Shown here: one piece after another, positions 16,077 through 24,834 of the stretch
How the letters are laid out: each line of letters begins with the position of its first letter
Position numbering within the stretch: position 1 is the stretch's first letter
Source: JAYSYM01 sp964543475
Lineage (GTDB): Bacteria > Bdellovibrionota > Bdellovibrionia > Bdellovibrionales > JAMPXM01
Direction of reading: 5' to 3'
Length of the DNA: 64,000 nt
Assembly (NCBI GenBank): GCA_964543475.1
Contig: CAZIYJ010000003.1
Coordinates: forward strand, 62,001-126,000
Position numbers and translations under genes: made by a program
The notes under the pieces: model-generated
Databases searched by the model: none
Told to the model about the DNA's origin: nothing
Seen by the model: the letters and a program-made list of their open reading frames with translations, nothing else

Positions 16077-16484
16077 CTAAACGTAAACAAACTCCACCGG
16101 AACTTGTAAATCTGGATGAAGAGAACGATGGACAGGGCACGCATGAGCAATGTGCTCGATCTTTTTGCGGTAATCGAGCGGAATCGATGAAGGTAACGTA
16201 ATCTTCAAACGAAGCTCGCCAATGCGGCGCTTCGGGGTGTCGACCATTACTTTTTCGCACTCCGCTTTAGCGTTTTTGAACTCAACTCCGTCGCGCTCTG
16301 CAACGATAGCCATAGTTGTTAAGATGCAAGTGCTTAACGCAGCCCCAACTAAATCGGTGGGCGAGAAGGCTTGGCCTTTGCCGTTGTTGTCGGTGGGTGC
16401 ATCGGTCTCGATGGTTTTGCCCGAGGGACCGTGCGTTGCTTCACAATGTAATTCGCCTTGATAGATAGCTGTAGACTTAACCAT
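16077..16484 (-). CDS. OsmC/Ohr-family peroxide-resistance protein
   Basis: OsmC proteins reduce organic hydroperoxides with a pair of cysteines. The 135-residue protein has the two expected cysteines, Cys53 in LVGAALSTCILT and Cys116 in AHACPVHRSL, and the opening GELHCEATHGPSG. It resembles the YhfA-like subgroup ('GPSG..I.TDAP.DNNGKG..FSPTDL'). It is first in a two-gene unit with the HIT protein. No regulator of the OhrR type is adjacent. The exact substrate is unknown. Confidence 0.9.
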   Translation of the reverse strand: MVKSTAIYQGELHCEATHGPSGKTIETDAPTDNNGKGQAFSPTDLVGAALSTCILTTMAIVAERDGVEFKNAKAECEKVMVDTPKRRIGELRLKITLPSSIPLDYRKKIEHIAHACPVHRSLHPDLQVPVEFVYV

Positions 16485-16555
16485 AGCGAGAGCCTATTTT
16501 CATTTGGCTAAGAGCTCAAGTAAAGAAATCGGGCAATGCCCTGGAGAAAAATAAA

Positions 16556-17149
16556 ATGCGTTATCAATCAGTAGCAAAAGTTATTTTATTCGCCTTTGTT
16601 GCGTTGAATTTAACAGCTTGCGGAATTCAGTCGATCCCACAATCAAAAAACAATGTCGATGCGGCGATGGCAGAAGTAACTAACCAGTACAAGCGTCGAT
16701 CTGATTTGATTCCGAATTTAGTTTCAACTGTTGCAGGATTTGCGAAACAAGAAAAAGAAGTTTTAGTTGGAGTGACTGAGGCTCGCGCAAAAGCGACAGC
16801 AATTCAAATTGATCCGACGAAAGTATCACCTGAAAAATTAGCTCAGTTTCAAGCAGCGCAAGGTCAGCTTTCGCAAGCGCTTGGCAAATTGATGATGATC
16901 ACTGAGAACTATCCGCAACTTAAATCAGATGCAGGCTTCAGAGATCTTCAAGCACAACTTGAAGGAACAGAAAATCGAATCGCAGTTGCTCGTCAGCGCC
17001 ACATCGAATCGATCAAAGAGTTTAACAACTTGATCACTGTTCCGCCGACAAGCTTTACAAACTCAATTTTCTATCATCACCCAGCAATGCCACAGTGGGG
17101 CGCTGAAGTGACAGAAGCTGAGAAAAAAGCTCCTGAAGTTAAATTTTAA
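16556..17149 (+). CDS. lemA: LemA-family lipoprotein
   Basis: The 197-residue protein has a lipoprotein signal (FVALNLTAC, Cys22), so it is predicted to be anchored in a membrane facing the periplasm. The mature part is almost all helical and carries NNVDAAMAEVTNQYKRRSDL, IPNLVSTVAGFAKQEK, the central LemA segment, and NNLITVPPTSF at the end. LemA function is unsettled; it commonly occurs with TPM-domain proteins. Here the next gene starts on the last base of the stop (TAATG), followed by a second TPM gene, giving the classic three-gene operon. Confidence 0.93.
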   Translation: MRYQSVAKVILFAFVALNLTACGIQSIPQSKNNVDAAMAEVTNQYKRRSDLIPNLVSTVAGFAKQEKEVLVGVTEARAKATAIQIDPTKVSPEKLAQFQAAQGQLSQALGKLMMITENYPQLKSDAGFRDLQAQLEGTENRIAVARQRHIESIKEFNNLITVPPTSFTNSIFYHHPAMPQWGAEVTEAEKKAPEVKF

Positions 17150-17916
17150 TGTTGAAGCTTTTGCGGTCGCTTAGCTTTTCATTCTTGTTCGTGATGTTTG
17201 TTAGCGTCGCGCAGGCGCAGCAGTTTGAAGTGCCAGCGCTCACGGCACCCGTAATGGATCAAGCCGACATCGTTGAGCCACAAGTCGAAGAAGCACTTAA
17301 CAATGCGATTCGCGATTTGTTTAAGTCGAGTGGAACTCAGCTCAATGTATTGACTGTTGAGACGCTGAACGATGTGCCGATCGAGATGGCGAGCATTCAA
17401 GTCACCGACAAATGGAAACTTGGCTCTGCAAAATCTGACAAAGGTGCTCTTTTATTGATAGCGATGAAAGAGCGCAAGATGCGAATCGAAGTTGGGCAAG
17501 GCCTTGAGGGTGATATCCCTGATGCTATTGCTAAACGAATCGTTGATGACAGCGTTGTCCCTTTGATGAAAGCCGGTCGCACTTCAGAAGCAGTGCTAGT
17601 GGGTGTTGCATCGATTGCGCAATATTCTGATCCTGAATTTGATTTTGCATCAAAGCTCGGTGTGCGCGAGCGCCGAGGTGGTGGTGCTCGTGGCAAAAAC
17701 GGTAGTTGGCTTTGGCTGATCATACTTTTAATTTTTATTTTCCTTCAGCCTCGTGGCCGACGAGGCAGCGGCATTGCCGGCGCATTACTTGGTTATGGTC
17801 TTGGTAGAAGTCACAGCGGTTGGGGCGGCGGAGGCGGCTTCGGCGGTGGTGGTGGCGGAAGCTGGGGCGGCGGCGGCGGTGGATTCAGTGGCGGCGGCGC
17901 CTCAGGAGGATGGTAA
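17149..17916 (+). CDS. TPM-domain protein with glycine-rich tail (YgcG type)
   Basis: The 255-residue protein has a signal peptide ending AQAQQ (about residue 24), a TPM domain (residues 35-165: VMDQADIVEP, LNVLTVETLNDVPIE, GALLLIAMKERKMRIEVGQG, GDIPDAIAKRIVDD), a membrane helix (GSWLWLIILLIFIFLQP, about 184-200), and a Gly/Ser/Trp-rich tail of about 50 residues. TPM domains include a thylakoid acid phosphatase, but bacterial members may be assembly or repair factors for membrane proteins. It is translated from inside the lemA stop and overlaps the next TPM gene by one base. Confidence 0.9.
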   Translation: MLKLLRSLSFSFLFVMFVSVAQAQQFEVPALTAPVMDQADIVEPQVEEALNNAIRDLFKSSGTQLNVLTVETLNDVPIEMASIQVTDKWKLGSAKSDKGALLLIAMKERKMRIEVGQGLEGDIPDAIAKRIVDDSVVPLMKAGRTSEAVLVGVASIAQYSDPEFDFASKLGVRERRGGGARGKNGSWLWLIILLIFIFLQPRGRRGSGIAGALLGYGLGRSHSGWGGGGGFGGGGGGSWGGGGGGFSGGGASGGW

Positions 17917-18584
17917 TGTCAAAAAATGTGGCCAAACTTCCGGGTTGGATTTGCAAACGCATCGATGAAGCTGGCATCGAGCGAGTACGTGCAGCGGTTC
18001 ACGCAGCTGAATTAAAAACTTCAGCTGAAATTGTTCCGATGGTTGTTCGTAGATCTTCTGCGGTTGCTCACGTACCAACATCTTTATTTTTGGTGTTGGC
18101 TTTGTTGTGGGTGACTTCGGTTCCGTTCTTCGCTCATTACTTATCAAATGTAAATATCGTGGTGGTTGAGTTAACTGGCGTTGCAGTCGCATTTATTTTG
18201 TCAGTGCTGCTCGGTCATTTATCTTTCTTGCAGCGAATTTTTGTTCCGAAGATTGATCAAGTTGCGCAAGTCGATGATCGCGCCGAGCTTGAGTTCTTCG
18301 AATCAAACATCAAAACGACACAGGCAAGCACCGGCATTTTAATTTTCGTCTCGTTACTTGAACATCGCGCAGTTGTTTTAGCTGACGGACCAATTGCTGC
18401 AAAGTTTCCGCCTGATACTTGGAACGAAATCGTAAGCGGTCTACTTGAGCGAATAAAAGCTGGCGACTTAGCTGGTGGCTTTGCTTGGGCAATTGAAAAA
18501 TGCGGAACTCTCGTTGCGCCTCATTTTCCAATCGGCGCAGCTGATCGCAACGAACTTGCGAACGACTTAGTCATCAAACTTTAA
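17916..18584 (+). CDS. TPM-domain membrane protein
   Basis: ATG 17916 shares its first base with the upstream stop (TAATG), giving 222 residues. A short N-terminal region (IDEAGIERVRAAVHAAELKT, SAEIVPMVVRRSS) begins the TPM fold. Two membrane helices follow (about residues 47-67 and 75-100). The rest of the TPM fold is cytoplasmic or periplasmic (LEFFESNIKTTQASTGILIF, LLEHRAVVLADGPIAAKF). This is the usual second TPM member of lemA operons. The glycine tail of its neighbour is lacking. Function inferred from the operon only. Confidence 0.85.
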   Translation: MSKNVAKLPGWICKRIDEAGIERVRAAVHAAELKTSAEIVPMVVRRSSAVAHVPTSLFLVLALLWVTSVPFFAHYLSNVNIVVVELTGVAVAFILSVLLGHLSFLQRIFVPKIDQVAQVDDRAELEFFESNIKTTQASTGILIFVSLLEHRAVVLADGPIAAKFPPDTWNEIVSGLLERIKAGDLAGGFAWAIEKCGTLVAPHFPIGAADRNELANDLVIKL

Positions 18585-18611
18585 AAATTGTTTTCGACTA
18601 AACGCCGCCAA

Positions 18612-18947
18612 CTAAACACCAAAAGATGAGCCGCAGCCGCAAGACTTAGAAGCGTTCGGATTAGAAAAGATGAAACCTTTTCCGTTGAGTCCGCCTTCGA
18701 AATCGAGAGTCATGCCGGCGATGTAGAGATAGCTTTTCGTATCAACTACAACTTTAGTTCCGTGCTCTTCGAAAGTTTTGTCTTGAGGAGTCGGAGTAGT
18801 ATCGAAATCGAGTTTGTATGACATTCCAGAGCATCCGCCTGGAACAACTTTTACTCGTAAGAATGCACTTGGATCTGCCGCGACTTTTGGATCGTCTTCA
18901 CGAAGTCGGCCGATTTGCTTTGCTGCGCTTTCGCTGATCGAAATCAT
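18612..18947 (-). CDS. A-type iron-sulfur carrier (IscA/ErpA family)
   Basis: These small proteins accept [2Fe-2S] or [4Fe-4S] clusters and hand them to apo-enzymes. The 111-residue protein has the three ligands at Cys39 (PGGCSGMSY), Cys103 and Cys105 (SCGCGSSF), plus ISISESAAKQI at the start and the GFIFSNPNA turn. ErpA, IscA and SufA cannot be separated by motif alone. AGGAG lies 9 nt upstream of the start. It lies 25 nt behind iscS in the same direction, so sulfur donor and carrier are co-expressed. No iscU lies in the window. Confidence 0.92.
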   Translation of the reverse strand: MISISESAAKQIGRLREDDPKVAADPSAFLRVKVVPGGCSGMSYKLDFDTTPTPQDKTFEEHGTKVVVDTKSYLYIAGMTLDFEGGLNGKGFIFSNPNASKSCGCGSSFGV

Positions 18948-18972
18948 TCTTAATTACTCCTAAGACACTATC

Positions 18973-20124
18973 TTAGCCGATTTTCGGGGCGGCTTCAACT
19001 AGGCGTGCGATAGCTGTCTCTATATCGGATTTATTGGTCGATCGGCCTAGGCCGAACCTCACGGTTGCATAATCTTCATCTTCCAGAAGGCCTATAGCCT
19101 TTAAGACGTGGCTGAACTTGGTTCCCTGCGAGCAGGCTGACCCTGAGCTAAAAGCGATATCTTTCATTTTAAGGAGGAGGTCGTCCAATTTCGCGCCCGG
19201 AATGCTCACTGAGATGTTGTTAGCGAGCCTTTCAGTTGGATGACCGTTGAGTCTCGAATTCGGGATCTTAACGAGAATTTGCTCAATCATTTGATCGCGA
19301 AGCCAAGTTAATCGCATCGTTTCTGCGGACATTTCTTTTTGTGCGAGTTCGCACGCTTCACCGAGTCCCACGATGCCAGGAACATTTTGTGTTCCGCCTC
19401 TGAGGCCTCGCTCTTGATTTCCTCCGCCTAAGAAAGGTTTAAGTCTCACTCGCGGAGTCGATTGTTTTACAAATAGTGCACCGACACCTTTTGGTCCGTA
19501 AAGTTTGTGAGCACTCACTGATAAAAGATCGATGTTCATTTTGGTGACGTCGATTTCGTGTTTACCGAGCGTTTGAGCTGCATCGACATGGAAGGTAATT
19601 CCGCGCGAGCGTGTGATCTCGCCGATCTCACTCACTTTTTGAATAGTCCCGATCTCGTTGTTCGCATGCAAAACCGTCACAAGTTTTGTATCTGGAGTTA
19701 TCGCTTTTAAGACATCAGTTGGATCAACCTGGCCGAATTTGTCGATCGGCAAGAAAGTGATTTCAGCGCCAAGCTCCTGCGCAAGTTCGTAAGCATCAAG
19801 GACACACTTATGTTCTGCGGGTTCGGTGATGAGATGAATTTTTTCGTTTGGATCTTGGGCTTTAATAGCTCGGATAAGTCCGATCACTGCAAGGTGAGTT
19901 GATTCAGTTGCTCCACTCGTGAAAATAATTTCGCGTGCTTGTGCACCGATAAGTTTTGCGACTTGCTCTCGCGCTTTATCAACTGCGAGTTGTGCTTGCC
20001 AGCCGTAGCTATGCTGTTTGCTCATCGCATTTCCGAAATGTTCGATGAAATAGGGCTGCATCGCCTTAAGAACTTCGGGCGCAACCGGGGTCGTCGCATT
20101 GTGATCGAGATAAATCGGTTTCAT
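18973..20124 (-). CDS. iscS: Cysteine desulfurase, IscS/NifS family
   Basis: IscS removes sulfur from cysteine using pyridoxal phosphate and supplies it to iron-sulfur and thiolated-tRNA pathways. The 383-residue protein has YLDHNATTP at the N-terminus, ATESTHLAV, the cofactor pocket FHVDAAQTLGKHEI, the Schiff-base lysine in SVSAHKLYGPKG and the active-site cysteine loop SSGSACSQGTKFS. The loop is long as in group I (IscS). It is followed by an A-type carrier gene. The upstream region is shared with the divergent nrdJ promoter. Confidence 0.96.
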   Translation of the reverse strand: MKPIYLDHNATTPVAPEVLKAMQPYFIEHFGNAMSKQHSYGWQAQLAVDKAREQVAKLIGAQAREIIFTSGATESTHLAVIGLIRAIKAQDPNEKIHLITEPAEHKCVLDAYELAQELGAEITFLPIDKFGQVDPTDVLKAITPDTKLVTVLHANNEIGTIQKVSEIGEITRSRGITFHVDAAQTLGKHEIDVTKMNIDLLSVSAHKLYGPKGVGALFVKQSTPRVRLKPFLGGGNQERGLRGGTQNVPGIVGLGEACELAQKEMSAETMRLTWLRDQMIEQILVKIPNSRLNGHPTERLANNISVSIPGAKLDDLLLKMKDIAFSSGSACSQGTKFSHVLKAIGLLEDEDYATVRFGLGRSTNKSDIETAIARLVEAAPKIG

Positions 20125-20421
20125 TGCTGGTCGGGAACTTACCCGAGAGTTGACCGAAAGACTACCCGTAGGGGTCAGAGTAATGGAGATTCCGATTAGT
20201 AGGCTCGACCTAAGTCGCGGCTCTAGTGCACAAATCGGTCATTTTTGGCGTTATAACACTACATATAGGGGTCTAGTTTTTAACAAACCCCTAGATATAG
20301 TGGTTCTACTATTGATTTTTGATGTGTCGATGTGGTTTCGTTTTGTTACGGGATTTGTCGATTCAACCGATAAGTTCTTTAGCCACGACGGCATCTAGAT
20401 GAGCAGCACAAGGAGGGTACG
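20125..20421. other. Intergenic region between iscS and nrdJ
   Basis: About 300 nt hold the divergent start signals. Apart from the two NrdR boxes there is a strong AGGAGG site for nrdJ. I see no B12 riboswitch and no convincing small gene. Confidence 0.5.
20256..20303 (+). promoter_or_regulatory. Two NrdR boxes upstream of nrdJ
   Basis: Box 1 (20256-20271) reads ACACTACATATAGGGG and box 2 (20288-20303) reads CCCCTAGATATAGTGG. Both fit the NrdR consensus ACAC(A/T)ATATAT(A/T)GTGT in the core CTA.ATATAG, and each is the near-complement of the other. The 32-nt start-to-start spacing equals three helical turns, as in characterised nrd promoters. This predicts repression of nrdJ by NrdR when dATP is high. 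No nrdR gene lies in the window. Confidence 0.8.
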
Positions 20422-23352
20422 ATGGCAGTCACAAAGACTTCTTCAAAATCGAAGACGCAATCTCCTTCAAATGGTCAGGTGTTTGGTCCGCACTTCGTTG
20501 GCAAAGATGTAAATCCTTACGATCAAGTGAAGTGGGCGCAACGCTCGAGCAAAATTTCTTCGGCCGATGGCAAAGAAGTTTTTGCGATGAATGCAGTTGA
20601 AGTTCCTGAATCGTGGTCGCAACTAGCGACTGATATCGCTGTTAGCAAATATTTTAGAAAAGCTGGAGTGCCAGGCATTGGGCACGAGACTTCGGTTAGA
20701 CAACTTGTGCACAGAGTTGCGCACACGATTAGAAATGCGGGCGAAGAGCTTGGCGGATATTTCGCTTCAGATGAAGATGCTGAGCAGTTTGAAAAAGAAC
20801 TGACGCATTTACTCCTTCAGCAAAAAGGTGCGTTCAATTCGCCAGTTTGGTTTAACACAGGACTCTTTCATAAGTACGGAATCAGAGGCAGTGGCGGAAA
20901 CTACCGTTGGGACTCAAGCCTCAATGCAGCTGTAGAAGCTGATTGTGCGTATGAGCATCCGCAGGCGTCAGCTTGTTTTATTCAAAGTGTTGAAGATGAT
21001 TTGATGTCGATCTTCAATCTTGCGAAAAACGAAGCGCGCATTTTTAAATATGGCTCAGGTACAGGAACAAATTTCTCAAAAATTCGTGGAGCGATGGAAA
21101 AGCTTTCTGGTGGCGGCTTGTCGTCAGGGCTTATGAGCTTTTTAGAAGTTCTTGATCGTGGAGCTGGTGCGACTAAGTCAGGTGGAACAACTCGCCGAGC
21201 TGCGAAGATGGTGTCACTTGATATGGATCATCCAGAGATCCGTGAATTTATTAATTGGAAAGTAAACGAAGAGAAAAAAGTTGCAGCCCTCGTCGAGGCT
21301 GGCTATTCGAGCGATTTTAATGGTGATGCTTACAAAACAGTTGCTGGGCAAAACTCAAATAACTCGGTTCGTGTTCCTGATGAGTTTATGAGTGCGGTCG
21401 AGCGTGACGGTGAGTGGCAGACAACTGCGCGCACTGATGGTTCAGTTGTGACAACTTATAAAGCGCGTGAATTGTGGAATGATGTTGCTCAGGCGGCTTG
21501 GTCTTGTGCCGACCCGGGTGTGCAATTTGATTCGACGATTCAGAATTGGCATACATGTAGCGCGACGGGGCCGATCCGTGGATCGAATCCTTGTTCTGAG
21601 TTTATGTTCTTAGACGATACAGCTTGTAACTTAGCTTCTTTGAACCTGACTAAATTTTTGCGCGAAGACGGAACGTTCGATACAGAAAGTTATCGTTATG
21701 CGTGTCGCGTGTTCTTTACAGCGCAAGAGATCTTAGTTGATTTCTCATCGTATCCAACAGAGCAGATTGCGACGAACTCTCATAACTTCAGACCCCTTGG
21801 TCTTGGCTACGCGAACCTTGGTACTTTGCTCATGGTTAAAGGTATCGCTTACGATAGCGAAGAGGGTTTTGCTTGGGCAGGAGCATTGACAGCGATTATG
21901 CATGGCGAAGCATTCCGTACGAGTAGTTTGATGGCACAAAGCAAAGGTGCATTTGCGGGTTATGCTGAGAACGCAAAAGTCATGATGGGTGTGATGAAGA
22001 AGCACCAAAAAGCTCTTGATGAAATTGATCGCGAAGCTCTCGACAAAACGGGCGGAGCGGGGCTCTTAGATGAAGCTTACAAAATTTGGAATGAGACTGT
22101 TGATTTAGGAACTCGCAATGGCTATCGCAACTCGCAAGCAACTGTGCTTGCGCCGACTGGAACAATTGGTTTGTTGATGGATTGCGATACGACGGGTATC
22201 GAACCTGATTTTGCGTTGGTAAAATTTAAGAAACTTGCTGGTGGTGGGCACTTTAAGATTGTGAATCAATCTGTGGCTCGTGCACTTAAGACTCTTGGCT
22301 ACACAGACAAACAAATTCCCGAAATTATTTCGTACGTTGGTGAGCATATGACGATTGAGGGTGCTCCGCATTTGAAGGCGAAGCACTTGCCAGTTTTTGA
22401 TTGCGCAAATAAGTGCGGCGAAAAAGGTCAGCGTTACCTAGCGCCAATGGCTCACATACGAATGATGGCTGCAGCTCAGCCTTTTATTAGTGGGGCGATT
22501 TCAAAAACGGTGAATGTTCCTAACGAAGCTAAAGTTGAAGACATTAAAAATATTTACGAAAAAGGCTGGAAGCTTGGTTTAAAAGCTGTTGCGGTTTATC
22601 GCGACGGTTCAAAACTTAGCCAACCACTCAGTGGCAAAGCGGATAAAAAGAAAACTTCTGTGGCTCAACAAGACGAGCCCCTCCAATATTCACAGAAGGA
22701 TTTAGAAGAAGCTGTTGCGCGTGCGGTTGGCTTAGCTCCGGCTCGTAAACGAAAACTTCCGCAAAAGCGCCGAGGTCTTACGATCGAAGCGACAGTTGGC
22801 GGTCAGAAGATATTTTTAAGAACAGGTGAGTATGATGATGGTCGCATTGGCGAAATCTTCATTGATATGCACAAAGAGGGTGCGACGTTACGCTCCCTTT
22901 TAAACTGTTTTGCGATTTCTGTTTCGATGGGACTTCAGTACGGTGTTCCGTTAGAAGATTACGTCGATAAATTTACATTCACTCGTTTTGAACCGGCCGG
23001 ACTTGTTGATCATCCGAATATTAAAACGGCGACATCAATTTTGGATTTCGTGTTCAGAGTTTTGGGGATGGAATATTTAGGGAAGACCGATTTTGTTCAT
23101 GTGAAACCAGCAGCCGAAGATCTTGCGATTCATCGTTATGATGACGGCTCACAAACGGATTCACAGATGCATTTGTCGGTTGAAAAAGCTTCGTTACCCG
23201 AAAAGGCAAACGAGCACATCAAAGAGATGGATGCTCAGCTTTTGCGGTTAATGGGCGACGCTCCAATGTGCAGCACTTGCGGGCACGTGACTGTTCGTAA
23301 TGGCAGCTGTTATCGCTGCCTCAATTGCGGCAATTCAATGGGGTGTTCTTAA
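20422..23352 (+). CDS. nrdJ: Adenosylcobalamin-dependent ribonucleotide reductase (class II)
   Basis: NrdJ converts ribonucleotides to deoxyribonucleotides using B12 and needs no oxygen. The 976-residue protein has an AGGAGG site 5 nt before ATG. It shows AFNSPVWFNTG, the substrate cysteine segment ASACFIQSVEDD, GSGTGTNFS, the radical site NPCSEFMFLDDTACNLASLN, APTGTIGLLMDCDT, and a C-terminal zinc ribbon with paired cysteines (CSTCGHV, CYRCLNCG) ending MGCS, where a redox cysteine pair is expected. This matches the long class II type. No nrdAB or nrdDG genes are in the window. It is controlled by the two NrdR boxes and ends in a strong terminator. Confidence 0.97.
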   Translation: MAVTKTSSKSKTQSPSNGQVFGPHFVGKDVNPYDQVKWAQRSSKISSADGKEVFAMNAVEVPESWSQLATDIAVSKYFRKAGVPGIGHETSVRQLVHRVAHTIRNAGEELGGYFASDEDAEQFEKELTHLLLQQKGAFNSPVWFNTGLFHKYGIRGSGGNYRWDSSLNAAVEADCAYEHPQASACFIQSVEDDLMSIFNLAKNEARIFKYGSGTGTNFSKIRGAMEKLSGGGLSSGLMSFLEVLDRGAGATKSGGTTRRAAKMVSLDMDHPEIREFINWKVNEEKKVAALVEAGYSSDFNGDAYKTVAGQNSNNSVRVPDEFMSAVERDGEWQTTARTDGSVVTTYKARELWNDVAQAAWSCADPGVQFDSTIQNWHTCSATGPIRGSNPCSEFMFLDDTACNLASLNLTKFLREDGTFDTESYRYACRVFFTAQEILVDFSSYPTEQIATNSHNFRPLGLGYANLGTLLMVKGIAYDSEEGFAWAGALTAIMHGEAFRTSSLMAQSKGAFAGYAENAKVMMGVMKKHQKALDEIDREALDKTGGAGLLDEAYKIWNETVDLGTRNGYRNSQATVLAPTGTIGLLMDCDTTGIEPDFALVKFKKLAGGGHFKIVNQSVARALKTLGYTDKQIPEIISYVGEHMTIEGAPHLKAKHLPVFDCANKCGEKGQRYLAPMAHIRMMAAAQPFISGAISKTVNVPNEAKVEDIKNIYEKGWKLGLKAVAVYRDGSKLSQPLSGKADKKKTSVAQQDEPLQYSQKDLEEAVARAVGLAPARKRKLPQKRRGLTIEATVGGQKIFLRTGEYDDGRIGEIFIDMHKEGATLRSLLNCFAISVSMGLQYGVPLEDYVDKFTFTRFEPAGLVDHPNIKTATSILDFVFRVLGMEYLGKTDFVHVKPAAEDLAIHRYDDGSQTDSQMHLSVEKASLPEKANEHIKEMDAQLLRLMGDAPMCSTCGHVTVRNGSCYRCLNCGNSMGCS

Positions 23353-23406
23353 TTTTGTGAAAGGTCACTTAGGGCTGCCCTCACAGCCTTAAGGAACTAA
23401 ATCAAC

Positions 23407-23450
23407 AGCGCGGCTTAGGCGACGGGAGTACGCACCAGCCGCGCTTTTTT
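23407..23450 (+). terminator. Rho-independent terminator of nrdJ
   Basis: AGCGCGGCT and AGCCGCGCT form a 9-bp GC-rich stem around a 21-nt loop, followed directly by a run of six T. Confidence 0.85.
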
Positions 23451-23466
23451 ATTGCCCCCACCCAAC

Positions 23467-23503
23467 GGTAGCTGCTACCAGAGTGTAGCAATGGTGTGTC
23501 ATT
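23467..23503 (-). repeat. 37-nt dispersed repeat, copy 2 (inverted)
   Basis: Differs from copy 1 (15681-15717) at a single base and is in the opposite orientation. It lies between the nrdJ terminator and the acyl-CoA dehydrogenase gene, ending 13 nt before the chosen start. A weaker partial match (GGTAGC followed by GCTACACTCTGG) is at 51064-51081. Confidence 0.7.
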
Positions 23504-23516
23504 GGTGGGGGTCCGC

Positions 23517-24719
23517 GTGAACGACTGGCGTAATTTCGATCTATTTAATCCGAGTGACGAACATAAGATGCTTCGCGAGACAGTGCGCGCGTTTGTTCAG
23601 ACTGAAGTTGAATCGCAGGCTCTTGAGCACGATCGAAAAGAGATGTTCAATCTCCCGCTATTTAGAAAACTTGGTGAGCTGGGACTTTTGGGAATCACTG
23701 TCCCTGAAGCTTACGGCGGATCGGCGATGGATGCCGTTGCAGCAACGATCGTTCACGAAGAATTGTCGGCGAGTGATCCGGGTTTTGCTTTGGCGTATCT
23801 CGCGCACTCAATGCTTTCAGTAAATAATTTGGCAGTGAACGGAAGCGAAGAGCAAAAATCAAAATATCTTCCGAAGCTTTGCACTGGCGAACATGTTGGA
23901 GCGATGGCGATGTCGGAGCCCGCAGTTGGCACTGACGTTATGGGAATGGAGACGACTGCGAAACTTGAAGGTGACCACTACGTGATCAACGGTCAGAAGA
24001 TGTGGATCACAAATGGTTGCATCGACGACCAAGGCACACCCGCTGATTTAGTTTGGTTGTACGCAAAGACCGGCGAGAAAAACGGAAAGCCGCAAATCTC
24101 GACGTTCATTGTTTTAAAAGGTGATCCTGGTTATGAAGTGGGTCAGAAGATTCGCGACAAAACTGGAATGCGCGCTTCGAACACGGCAGAACTTGTGTTC
24201 AACAACTGCCGTATTCCAAAAGATCGGTTAGTTGGCGCAGAAGGCTCGTCAGTTCATCACATGATGAGAAATCTTGAGCTTGAGCGTGTAACGTTAGCTG
24301 CGATGAGTGTGGGCATTGCTCGCAGATCACTTGAAGTTATGAATCGCTATGCGGCCGAGCGAACTTCGTTTAAACAGCCACTCAATCGCTTCGGACAAAT
24401 TCAAAGACACATTGGCGAAAGCTTTTCTGAGTATCAGGCATGTCGCGCTTATTTGTACGATGTAGCTCGTCGTCTTGATTTGAATAAAGCGGGTAATCGT
24501 CTCGACTCTGACGGTGTAAAATTAGTTTCATCTACTTGGGCTAAGAATATCGCGGATCGCGCGATTCAAGTTTTAGGTGGTTACGGCTATGTGGGAGAGT
24601 ATGTGGTCGAGCGCTTATGGAGAGATGCAAAGCTTCTCGAAATTGGTGGCGGCACAATCGAAGCTCACCAGAAAAATATAACCAGGGATTTAGCCCAGGA
24701 CTCTTCGATATTAGGCTGA
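23517..24719 (+). CDS. Acyl-CoA dehydrogenase, isovaleryl/long-chain-like active site
   Basis: This FAD enzyme oxidises acyl-CoA in fatty or branched-chain acid breakdown. I choose GTG 23517 (GGGGG 5 nt upstream); 7 codons of possible extension overlap the dispersed repeat. The 400-residue protein has ITVPEAYGGS, AMSEPAVGTDVMGM, YVINGQKMWITNGC, and the C-terminal QVLGGYGYVGEYVVERLWRD. In the position of the usual catalytic Glu (YEGT) it has IGGGTIE. A glutamate in NLELERVTLA aligns with the isovaleryl-CoA dehydrogenase base, so that mechanism type is likely. Substrate cannot be fixed by sequence alone. Confidence 0.92.
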   Translation: MNDWRNFDLFNPSDEHKMLRETVRAFVQTEVESQALEHDRKEMFNLPLFRKLGELGLLGITVPEAYGGSAMDAVAATIVHEELSASDPGFALAYLAHSMLSVNNLAVNGSEEQKSKYLPKLCTGEHVGAMAMSEPAVGTDVMGMETTAKLEGDHYVINGQKMWITNGCIDDQGTPADLVWLYAKTGEKNGKPQISTFIVLKGDPGYEVGQKIRDKTGMRASNTAELVFNNCRIPKDRLVGAEGSSVHHMMRNLELERVTLAAMSVGIARRSLEVMNRYAAERTSFKQPLNRFGQIQRHIGESFSEYQACRAYLYDVARRLDLNKAGNRLDSDGVKLVSSTWAKNIADRAIQVLGGYGYVGEYVVERLWRDAKLLEIGGGTIEAHQKNITRDLAQDSSILG

Positions 24720-24787
24720 TTTTCTAAACCAGACTTATAAAATCCATAAAAAAATTTTAAGTTGGTGTCGCCTTGACTCCCGGTTGT

Positions 24788-24810
24788 GGGTTCTCAAATT
24801 TAGAGAACCT
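24788..24810 (+). promoter_or_regulatory. Leader hairpin before the hibernation factor gene
   Basis: GGTTCTC and GAGAACC flank a 7-nt A/T loop (stem 24789-24809), a few nucleotides before the GAGGAGGAG site. A TTGACT box lies at 24773. It could be an operator overlapping the promoter or an RNA hairpin in the leader; no T-run follows, so it is not a terminator. Confidence 0.3.
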
Positions 24811-24834
24811 AACAACGAGAGGAGGAGTGAACAC

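Noticed and set aside
20150..20398. 82-codon plus-strand frame before nrdJ
   Set aside because: It covers the NrdR boxes, has no ribosome-binding site and no recognisable product.
20125..20421. Possible cobalamin riboswitch before nrdJ
   Set aside because: No B12-box-like sequence is visible; NrdR boxes explain the leader.
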